Shown here: positions 1-5,015 of the stretch, piece by piece
How positions within the stretch are numbered: position 1 is the first letter of the stretch
Layout of the letters: every line of letters starts with the position of its first letter
Assembly: GCA_937925605.1 (NCBI GenBank)
Contig: CALALV010000069.1
Coordinates: forward strand, 1 to 5,287
Direction: 5' to 3'
DNA from: an uncultured Woeseia sp.
Lineage (GTDB): Bacteria; Pseudomonadota; Gammaproteobacteria; Steroidobacterales; Woeseiaceae
Length of the DNA stretch: 5,287 nucleotides
Translations under genes and position numbers: made by a program
Notes under the pieces: model-generated
Database searches by the model: none
The model's input: only the letters and a program-made list of their open reading frames with translations
What the model was told of the DNA's origin: nothing

Positions 1-48
1 GCGCCGCGGCACCGCCACGGGGCCGCCCGCCACCGCGCCCGCCCGGCC

Positions 49-81
49 CCGCCGCGCCGGAGACCGCGGCGGCGGCTTTTT
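49..81 (+). terminator. Terminator-like hairpin with T5 tract pointing toward dnaK
   Basis: On the plus strand an 8-bp perfect G/C stem (49-56 with 65-72, 8-nt loop) is followed four bases later by five T (77-81). This is the layout of a weak intrinsic terminator for rightward transcription. It could end a plus-strand gene lying left of the window, or limit antisense transcription into dnaK. The short T run and the generally extreme G+C make chance possible. Confidence 0.3.
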
Positions 82-91
82 CCTTGCGGCG

Positions 92-110
92 GGGCCGCGC
101 GGCGCGGCCC
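92..110 (-). other. Stem-loop immediately after the dnaK stop codon
   Basis: A perfect 8-bp all-G/C stem (103-110 pairing with 92-99) with a 3-nt loop starts six bases after the dnaK stop. In the dnaK transcript it is not followed by a U tract, so it is not a classical Rho-independent terminator. It may act as a 3'-end stabiliser, a partial attenuator between dnaK and a downstream gene, or may be a by-product of the base composition. Confidence 0.4.
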
Positions 111-116
111 GCTCCC

Positions 117-2063
117 TCAGTTGGCCTTGCGGCCCTTGTCCTTCTCGTCGACTTCCTCGAACTCGGCATCGACGACGTCGTCGTCCGCCCGCTCGGCGGA
201 ACCGTCCGCGCCGGCGGCAGCGCCCTCGGCCGCTGCGTCGGCGCCCTGCTCAGCATACAGCTTCTGGGCAATGCCGGCCGACGCCTCGGCCAGCGCCGTC
301 GTCTTCGCCTCGATCTCGGCGATGTCGTCGCCCTTCAGCGCCGCCTGCAGGTCCTCGACGGCCTTCCCGACCGCGGCCTTGTCATCGTCGCTCGCCTTGT
401 CGCCGATTTCCTTGACGGACTTCTCGGCCGCGTGGATCAGGCTGTCCGCCTTGTTGCGGGCGTCGACCAGCTCGCGGAACTTCTTGTCCTCGTCGGCATG
501 GCTCTCGTCGCCGGCGCCCCTCTTCTCGATCTCGTCTTCGGACAGGCCGCTCGATGCCTTGATGACGATGTTCTGGCTCTTGCCGGTCGCCTTGTCCTTG
601 GCCGACACGTTCAGGATGCCATTTGCGTCGATGTCGAAGGTCACCTCGATCTGCGGCATGCCGCGCGGTGCCGGCGGGATGTCCGCCAGGTCGAAGCGGC
701 CGAGCGACTTGTTGTCGGCCGCGCGCTCGCGCTCGCCCTGCAGCACGTGGATGGTCACGGCCGTCTGGTTGTCGTCGGCGGTCGAGAAAACCTGCTCGGC
801 GTTCGCCGGGATCGTCGTGTTTTTCTCGATCAGCTTGGTCATGACGCCGCCGAGCGTCTCGATGCCGAGCGACAGCGGGGTCACGTCGAGCAGCAGCACG
901 TCCTTGACGTCGCCGGCGAGCACGCCGCCCTGGATCGCCGCGCCGAGTGCGACGGCCTCGTCCGGATTGACGTCACGCCGCGGCTCCTGGCCGAAGAAGT
1001 TCTGCACGGCCTCCTGCACTTTCGGCATGCGCGTCTGGCCGCCGACCAGGATCACGTCGTCGATGTCGCCGACCTTGAGGCCCGCGTCCTTGATCGCGAT
1101 CTTGCACGGCTCGATCGTGCGCTGGATCAGCTCCTCCACCAGCGACTCGAGCTTCGCGCGCGTCAGCTTGATGTTCAGGTGCTTCGGACCGGACGCGTCC
1201 GCCGTGATGTACGGCAGGTTGATCTCGGTCTGCGAACTCGAGGACAGCTCGATCTTGGCCTTCTCGGCAGCTTCCTTCAGGCGCTGCATGGCCAGCGGGT
1301 CCTTACTGATATCGACGCCGCTCTCGCGTTTGAACTCGGCCACCAGGTACTCGATGATCCGCGAGTCGAAGTCCTCGCCGCCGAGGAAGGTGTCACCGTT
1401 GGTCGACAGCACCTCGAACTGGTGCTCGCCGTCGACCTCCGCGATCTCGATGATCGAGATATCGAAGGTGCCGCCGCCGAGGTCGTAGACGGCGATCTTC
1501 GCGTCGCCGCGCTTCTTGTCCATGCCATAGGCGAGCGCCGCGGCCGTCGGCTCGTTGATGATGCGCTTGACCTCGAGGCCCGCGATGCGGCCGGCGTCCT
1601 TGGTCGCCTGGCGCTGCGAATCGTTGAAGTAGGCCGGCACGGTCACGACCGCTTCCCTGACCTCTTCGCCGAGGTACTCCTCGGCGGTCTTCTTCATCTT
1701 CATGAGCACGCGCGCCGAGACTTCCGGCGGCGCCATCGCCTTGCCGTTGGCCTCGACCCACGCGTCGCCGTTGTCGGCCTTGACGATCTTGTACGGCACC
1801 ATGTCGATATCGCGGCTCACCACCTCGTCGGAGTAGCGGCGACCGATCAGGCGCTTGACCGCAAACAGCGTGTTGCGCGGATTCGTCACGGCCTGGCGCT
1901 TGGCCGACTGGCCAACCAGCACCTCGTTGTCCTTGGTGAAAGCGACGATCGACGGGGTCGTGCGATCGCCCTCGCTGTTCTCGATGACCTTCGGCTTGTC
2001 GCCTTCCATGACGGCAACGCACGAATTGGTCGTGCCGAGGTCGATCCCGATGACTTTTGCCAT
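117..2063 (-). CDS. dnaK: Molecular chaperone DnaK (Hsp70)
   Basis: Encodes a complete 648-residue cytosolic Hsp70 that binds exposed hydrophobic segments of client proteins in an ATP-driven cycle with DnaJ and GrpE. The nucleotide-binding domain (about 1-388) has the phosphate-1 motif IGIDLGTTNS (5-14), Lys70, Glu171, and DLGGGTFD (194-201, including Thr199), at the same numbers as in E. coli. The interdomain linker VLLLD is at 389-393, the substrate-binding beta domain at about 394-505, the helical lid after that, and the tail carries DDVVDAEFEEV (628-638) followed by a basic ten-residue extension. E. coli DnaK has 638 residues. The start is ATG at 2063, giving MAKVIGID. An in-frame TTG two codons upstream (2069) would add Met-His but is badly placed for the ribosome binding site. 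Residues 515-519 in lid helix A depart sharply from the family (see findings). A sigma-32 promoter lies directly upstream. The identification is certain. Confidence 0.99.
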   Translation of the reverse strand: MAKVIGIDLGTTNSCVAVMEGDKPKVIENSEGDRTTPSIVAFTKDNEVLVGQSAKRQAVTNPRNTLFAVKRLIGRRYSDEVVSRDIDMVPYKIVKADNGDAWVEANGKAMAPPEVSARVLMKMKKTAEEYLGEEVREAVVTVPAYFNDSQRQATKDAGRIAGLEVKRIINEPTAAALAYGMDKKRGDAKIAVYDLGGGTFDISIIEIAEVDGEHQFEVLSTNGDTFLGGEDFDSRIIEYLVAEFKRESGVDISKDPLAMQRLKEAAEKAKIELSSSSQTEINLPYITADASGPKHLNIKLTRAKLESLVEELIQRTIEPCKIAIKDAGLKVGDIDDVILVGGQTRMPKVQEAVQNFFGQEPRRDVNPDEAVALGAAIQGGVLAGDVKDVLLLDVTPLSLGIETLGGVMTKLIEKNTTIPANAEQVFSTADDNQTAVTIHVLQGERERAADNKSLGRFDLADIPPAPRGMPQIEVTFDIDANGILNVSAKDKATGKSQNIVIKASSGLSEDEIEKRGAGDESHADEDKKFRELVDARNKADSLIHAAEKSVKEIGDKASDDDKAAVGKAVEDLQAALKGDDIAEIEAKTTALAEASAGIAQKLYAEQGADAAAEGAAAGADGSAERADDDVVDAEFEEVDEKDKGRKAN

Positions 2064-2071
2064 GTGCAAAT

Positions 2072-2075
2072 CTCC
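2072..2075 (-). promoter_or_regulatory. dnaK ribosome binding site (GGAG)
   Basis: GGAG ends 8 nt before the ATG at 2063. This spacing supports that ATG over the in-frame TTG at 2069, which would leave only 2 nt. Confidence 0.8.
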
Positions 2076-2106
2076 GAATTCGTTACAAATCTGTGAGCTG
2101 GCTCGT

Positions 2107-2134
2107 TAGTGGGGCCGGGCGCGCGCCTTTCAAG
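2107..2134 (-). promoter_or_regulatory. Sigma-32 (RpoH) heat-shock promoter of dnaK
   Basis: The minus strand reads CTTGAAA (2134-2128), a 13-nt spacer, then CCCCACTA (2114-2107). The known RpoH consensus is CTTGAAA, about 11-16 nt, then CCCCATNT, so the -35 is perfect and the -10 differs at one defined base. Transcription would start near 2100, giving a leader of about 37 nt before the dnaK ATG. It lies in the 78-nt gap between grpE and dnaK, so dnaK can be induced independently of grpE. The match is by eye. Confidence 0.78.
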
Positions 2135-2141
2135 CGCGGCC

Positions 2142-2723
2142 TCAGTCGCCGCTGCCGGTCCCGGCCGGGGCCTCGGCGACGACGACCCGCGCCGGCCGCA
2201 GCAGGCGGCCGTTCAGCGAGTATCCTTTCTGGAAGACGGTCAGCACGGTGCCGGGCTCGGCATCCGGCGAAGGCTGCATCGTCATCGCCTCGTGCTGCTG
2301 CGGGTCGAACGGCTCGCCCTCGGGATTCACTTCAACGATGCCGAAGCGCTCCATCGTGCCGGAGAGCTGTTTCAGCGTGGCCTCGACGCCCTCGGTCACC
2401 GCCCCTGCGCCGCTGTCCGCGGCGGCCGCGAGACCCATCTCGAGGCTGTCACGGACGTCCAGCAGCTCCTTCGCGAACGGCTCCAGCGCGAAGCGGCGCG
2501 CCTTCTCGACGTCCCGGCTCGCGCGCTTGCGGACGTTTTCGAGCTCTGCCATGGCGCGCAGGTACTTGTCCCAGTTCTCGTCCGCCCGGGCCCGCTCGCG
2601 CTCGGCCTCGGCGGCCGCATCTGCGGCGCCGGTCGTGGTCTCGTCGCTGCCGCGCTGTGCCTCGCCGGCCGCCGCGTCGTCGGCGGCGCCCTCGGGCTCC
2701 CTGCGCTGTGCCTCTTCCGTCAT
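2142..2723 (-). CDS. grpE: Nucleotide exchange factor GrpE
   Basis: Encodes a 193-residue GrpE (E. coli 197), the cytosolic homodimeric co-chaperone that opens the DnaK nucleotide-binding cleft, releasing ADP and then client. The first 37 or so residues are low-complexity, acidic and Ala-rich, as expected for the disordered N terminus. A long coiled-coil helix covers about 38-95 and contains the typical YLRAMAELENVRKRA stretch (54-68). The C-terminal beta domain that contacts DnaK carries PFDPQQHEAM (138-147) and VFQKGYSLNGRLLRPA (163-178), matching the GrpE signature. The ATG at 2723 follows a strong AGGGGAG (2740-2734) with a spacing of about 10 nt. It sits between hrcA and dnaK on the same strand, 145 and 78 nt away (to the dnaK ATG), and has its own candidate heat-shock promoter. 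No anomaly seen. Confidence 0.98.
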   Translation of the reverse strand: MTEEAQRREPEGAADDAAAGEAQRGSDETTTGAADAAAEAERERARADENWDKYLRAMAELENVRKRASRDVEKARRFALEPFAKELLDVRDSLEMGLAAAADSGAGAVTEGVEATLKQLSGTMERFGIVEVNPEGEPFDPQQHEAMTMQPSPDAEPGTVLTVFQKGYSLNGRLLRPARVVVAEAPAGTGSGD

Positions 2724-2763
2724 CTTCGGTCGTCTCCCCTCAGTTCGGTTCGTTCCGGCGTAT

Positions 2764-2791
2764 CCGGCGCGCAGGCAAAAGGCTGCGCCGG
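2764..2791 (-). other. Hairpin in the grpE 5' leader
   Basis: In the grpE transcript CCGGC and GCAG pair with CTGC and GCCGG across an 8-nt loop containing TTTT, giving a 9-bp stem with a 2-nt bulge. It falls between the predicted start site (about 2802) and the ribosome binding site (2734-2740), which it does not cover. No T run follows it, so it is not a terminator. A role in mRNA stability or temperature response is only a guess. Confidence 0.4.
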
Positions 2792-2808
2792 CCGCAACTT
2801 GCGGGCAA

Positions 2809-2836
2809 TTCTGGGGCCGGACCCGCGAATATCAAG
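2809..2836 (-). promoter_or_regulatory. Candidate sigma-32 (RpoH) promoter of grpE
   Basis: The minus strand reads CTTGATA (2836-2830), a 13-nt spacer, then CCCCAGAA (2816-2809). The -35 differs from the RpoH consensus CTTGAAA at one base; the -10 keeps the CCCCA core but not the following T. The spacer length is identical to that of the dnaK promoter in the same operon. The predicted start is near 2802, leaving a leader of about 78 nt. It is less perfect than the dnaK site but its position between hrcA and grpE is right. Confidence 0.62.
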
Positions 2837-2868
2837 GCCGGCGAGCGGTTTTTCGGCCGGGAACGGCC

Positions 2869-3927
2869 TCAGGAGGCCGGATCGAGGGCGGAGCCGAGCA
2901 TGCGCGCGGTCACCTCGACGATCGGCACGACCCGGTCGTAGGCCATCCGGGTCGGCCCGATGACGCCGAGCACGCCGATCTTGTCGTCGTCGATCCGGTA
3001 CGGCGCGGTGACGACCGAGCAGTCGTCGAGGATCTGGTAGCCGGACTCCTCGCCGATGAACACCTGCACGCCGTTCGCATTGATACTGCGATCCAGCAGG
3101 TCGATCATCAGCTGCTTGCGCGAAAACGCGTCGAACAGGCGCCGCAGCTTGTCGATGTCGGACAGCTCGGCGAAGCCCATCAGGTTGGTCTCGCCGGTGA
3201 CGACGAAGCCGCTCTCGGGCGTCCGCGCACCCTCCATCGCGGACTGCGCGACGCTGATGATGTCCAGCATCGCCTGGTTCATCGAATCGCGGATGTTCTC
3301 CAGGTCGCGAAGCAGGCGTCCGTGAATCTCGCCGAGCTCCACGCCGGCGTAGTGTTCGTTGATGAAATTGGCGGCGCGCACCAGCTCGTCGGCGCTGTAG
3401 TTGGCCTCCGTGTGCAGGATGCGGTTCTGCACCTCGCGGTCGTTGATGACGAGAATCGCGAGCACGCGGTTGTCCGACAGCGGCAGGAATTCGATCTGCC
3501 TCAGCGTCGCGTGCTGCCCTTTCGGCACCGTGACGACGCCCGCCAGCCGGGTCAGGCGCGAGAGTGCGGTCGAGACCGAGTTGACCAGCCGGTCCGGGTC
3601 GTCCCCGCTGCCGGCGAGGCGCTTCTGCAGGCGGCGGATGTCGTCCTCGCCCGGCCGCCGGTACTGGACCAGCGTGTCGACGAACATGCGGTAGCCGCGC
3701 GGCGTCGGCACCCGCCCCGCCGAAGTATGCGGCGCGGACACGAAGCCCATCTCCTCGAGATCGGACATCACGTTGCGGATCGTCGCCGGGCTCAACTCCA
3801 GGCCGGAGTCGCGCGACAGCGTGCGCGAGCCGACCGGCTGGCCGTCGCGGATGAAGCGCTGGATCAGCACCTTGAGCAGGTGGCGCGCGCGCTCGTCCGG
3901 TGCTTCGGTGACTGCCTGTCTCGCCAT
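2869..3927 (-). CDS. hrcA: Heat-inducible transcription repressor HrcA
   Basis: Encodes a 352-residue HrcA, a cytosolic dimeric repressor of class I heat-shock genes that in other bacteria binds CIRCE operators and depends on GroEL for activity. The N-terminal winged helix-turn-helix covers about 10-85, with RFIRDGQPVGSRTLSR (24-39), SPATIRNVMSDLEEMGF (46-62) and HTSAGRVPTPRGYRMFVD (67-84), all typical of the family. A GAF-like central region with a dimerisation segment follows. The C terminus carries VFIGEES (289-295) and GVIGPTRMAYDRV (321-333). Length and motifs indicate an intact protein. The start is ATG at 3927, chosen because the protein then begins shortly before the conserved ERARHLL; upstream GAGG is only 2 nt from the ATG, so the ribosome binding site is not convincing. 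It heads the hrcA-grpE-dnaK cluster and is divergent from nadK. No CIRCE element is seen in the window, so its targets probably lie elsewhere. Confidence 0.97.
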   Translation of the reverse strand: MARQAVTEAPDERARHLLKVLIQRFIRDGQPVGSRTLSRDSGLELSPATIRNVMSDLEEMGFVSAPHTSAGRVPTPRGYRMFVDTLVQYRRPGEDDIRRLQKRLAGSGDDPDRLVNSVSTALSRLTRLAGVVTVPKGQHATLRQIEFLPLSDNRVLAILVINDREVQNRILHTEANYSADELVRAANFINEHYAGVELGEIHGRLLRDLENIRDSMNQAMLDIISVAQSAMEGARTPESGFVVTGETNLMGFAELSDIDKLRRLFDAFSRKQLMIDLLDRSINANGVQVFIGEESGYQILDDCSVVTAPYRIDDDKIGVLGVIGPTRMAYDRVVPIVEVTARMLGSALDPAS

Positions 3928-3946
3928 CGCCTCGAGCGTCCGTTCG

Positions 3947-3970
3947 CCCGGGGCTGACCGTCAGCCCGGG
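3947..3970 (-). repeat. Near-perfect palindrome in the hrcA leader (possible operator)
   Basis: GGGCTGAC and GTCAGCCC flank a single central C at 3959, giving a perfect 17-base odd palindrome (3951-3967). The symmetry extends to CCCGGG on both sides with one extra G in the left arm. It lies just downstream of the predicted hrcA start site (about 3975) and 20 nt before the hrcA ATG. It does not resemble CIRCE (TTAGCACTC-N9-GAGTGCTAA). No T run follows on either strand, so it is not an intrinsic terminator. It may be an operator for an unidentified regulator or a leader hairpin affecting hrcA expression. Confidence 0.55.
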
Positions 3971-3981
3971 TCGTTAGAAAA

Positions 3982-4008
3982 AGTATACGCAGCGGGCGGC
4001 GCGTACAA
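3982..4008 (-). promoter_or_regulatory. Probable sigma-70 promoter of hrcA
   Basis: The minus strand has TATACT (3987-3982; one mismatch to TATAAT) preceded by TTGTAC (4008-4003) with a 15-nt spacer, slightly short. The -10 is conspicuous because it lies in the most AT-rich patch of a GC-rich intergenic region. Start near 3975, leader about 48 nt. No good RpoH match is seen here, so hrcA seems to have a housekeeping promoter, unlike grpE and dnaK. A 7-bp inverted repeat (3993-3999/4011-4017) flanks the -35 element. Confidence 0.52.
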
Positions 4009-4054
4009 GCCCGCCCGATGGACGAAACCGTGCGGCGGGCCGCCCGAATGCTGC

Positions 4055-4083
4055 TTGGCGGGACCCCCGCGGTTTGCAACAAT
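4055..4083 (+). promoter_or_regulatory. Candidate sigma-70 promoter of nadK
   Basis: TTGGCG (4055-4060), a 17-nt spacer and AACAAT (4078-4083) give 4/6 matches to each box, with a TGn extended -10 (4076-4077 plus C) immediately before. Start near 4090, about 25 nt before the nadK ATG. Spacing is ideal but the boxes are weak, so this is tentative. It points away from the hrcA promoter about 45 nt to its left. Confidence 0.35.
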
Positions 4084-4114
4084 CGCCGCTTTCCGGCTGA
4101 TTGCCCGGGCGCGT

Positions 4115-5011
4115 ATGCACTTCAGGACCATAGCCGTACTCGGGCGCGACGAGGATCCGCGCGTCTCGGAGCCGATGCTCAAGCTCGCGGAACACCTGCG
4201 CGCTGCCGGGGCCGACGTGATCGCCGACTCCACCGAGAACTTCGAACTTCCGGTGCGCCAGGTCGACGAGCGTGCCATGGCCCGGCAGGCGGACCTGATC
4301 ATCGCGATCGGCGGCGACGGGACGATGCTGCACGCGGCGCGGGTCGCCTACGAGCGTGACATTCCGCTGCTCGGCGTGAACCGCGGCCGCCTCGGCTTCC
4401 TCGCCGACATCACCCCGACCGAGATGCTCGAGAGCGTCGACCAGGTGCTGGCCGGCGATTTCGGTCTCGAAACGCGCCTGCTGCTGCTGGCGGAGCGACG
4501 CCGGGACGGGGAGACGCTCGGCCGCGCGCACGCGCTCAACGACGTAGTACTGCAGCGGCGCGAGACCGGCCGCATGGTGGACTTCGAGACGCGGATCGCC
4601 GGCCGCTTCGTCAACGCCCACTCCGGAGACGGCCTGATCGTCGCGACCCCGACCGGCTCGACGGCCTACGCGTTGTCCTGTGGCGGACCGATCATCGAGC
4701 CGGCGCTCGACGCGGTCGCGCTGGTGCCGATCTGCCCGCACACGCTGTCCGACCGCCCGATCGTCGTGCCAGCCACCGCCGAGATCGAGGTGCGGGTGCT
4801 GGAACGGGCGGACACGAAGGCCGAGGTAACCGCGGACGGCCACACGCTCGGCGAGCTGGCGCCGGAAGACCGACTCGTCATCCGCGCGGCCGACAAGCGC
4901 GTGCGCCTCGTGCACCCGCCCGGGTACGACTATTACGAGATCCTGCGCTCGAAGCTGCACTGGGGCCGCGACAGCCGGCGCCGCGGGCCGGCCGGCGACA
5001 GCGGGAGCTGA
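4115..5011 (+). CDS. nadK: NAD kinase
   Basis: Encodes a 298-residue cytosolic NAD kinase (E. coli 292), which phosphorylates the 2' hydroxyl of the adenosine ribose of NAD to make NADP, the only de novo route to NADP. Visible signatures are GGDGTML (66-72) with the catalytic Asp of the GGDG motif, INRG-like GVNRGRLGFLADI (87-99), LNDVVL (141-146), DGLIVATPTGSTAYALSCGGP (172-192) and CPHTLSDRPIVV (207-218). The C terminus YYEILRSKLHWG (273-284) is also typical. The ATG at 4115 gives MHFRTIAVLGR, matching usual NadK starts; there is no clear ribosome binding site and no in-frame ATG, GTG or TTG close upstream. The stop is only 4 nt before recN, so the two are probably co-transcribed. Residue Ser170 sits where E. 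coli has Arg175, a position linked to NAD versus NADH preference (see findings). Confidence 0.97.
   Translation: MHFRTIAVLGRDEDPRVSEPMLKLAEHLRAAGADVIADSTENFELPVRQVDERAMARQADLIIAIGGDGTMLHAARVAYERDIPLLGVNRGRLGFLADITPTEMLESVDQVLAGDFGLETRLLLLAERRRDGETLGRAHALNDVVLQRRETGRMVDFETRIAGRFVNAHSGDGLIVATPTGSTAYALSCGGPIIEPALDAVALVPICPHTLSDRPIVVPATAEIEVRVLERADTKAEVTADGHTLGELAPEDRLVIRAADKRVRLVHPPGYDYYEILRSKLHWGRDSRRRGPAGDSGS
5003..5007 (+). promoter_or_regulatory. recN ribosome binding site (GGGAG)
   Basis: GGGAG lies inside the last codons of nadK and ends 8 nt before GTG at 5016. It supports GTG as the recN start and translational linkage with nadK. Confidence 0.65.
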
Positions 5012-5015
5012 GCGC

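Larger units (their letters stand above)
1..116. other. Hairpin-rich, extremely GC-rich intergenic region downstream of dnaK
   Basis: No gene can be supported here. The first 60 bases contain only three A and no T, and the whole stretch is close to 90 percent G+C, well above the flanking genes. All frames are open simply because stop codons need A and T. On the minus strand (the dnaK direction) an AAGGA at 85-81 resembles a ribosome binding site, but no ATG, GTG or TTG follows at a usable distance. Three inverted repeats are visible: 92-99/103-110, 49-56/65-72 and 19-25/44-50. In this cluster type dnaJ usually follows dnaK, so its start would be expected beyond the left edge of the window; that is inference only. 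Confidence 0.6.

Noticed and set aside
121..1488. Second plus-strand open frame (455 codons, Ser-rich) over dnaK
   Set aside because: Composition is a by-product of reading GC-rich dnaK codons on the other strand; no domain, no ribosome binding site.
2064..2069. TTG at 2069 as the dnaK start
   Set aside because: It would leave only 2 nt to the GGAG ribosome binding site, and MAKVIGID from the ATG at 2063 is the conserved DnaK N terminus.
84..2096. Long plus-strand open frame over dnaK as a real protein (glutamate dehydrogenase-like)
   Set aside because: It is the antisense shadow of an unmistakable DnaK, starts with TTG without a ribosome binding site, and belongs to a known class of spurious Hsp70-antisense annotations.
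2851..2868. Hairpin just after the hrcA stop (GGCCG-TTCC-CGGCC) as a terminator
   Set aside because: In the hrcA transcript it is followed by A residues, not U; the stem is only 5 bp.
3555..3575. GAGTGC inside hrcA as half of a CIRCE element
   Set aside because: No matching GCACTC half-site at the required 9-nt distance, and it lies within coding sequence; a similar lone match near 944 in dnaK is also unpaired.
2248..3957. Plus-strand open frame of 569 codons spanning grpE and hrcA
   Set aside because: Antisense to two well-identified genes and the gap between them; no recognisable protein motif.
3773..4114. Upstream extension of nadK (114 extra residues in frame)
   Set aside because: The extension overlaps hrcA in antisense and has no similarity to NadK; family alignment places the start at MHFRTIAVLG (4115).
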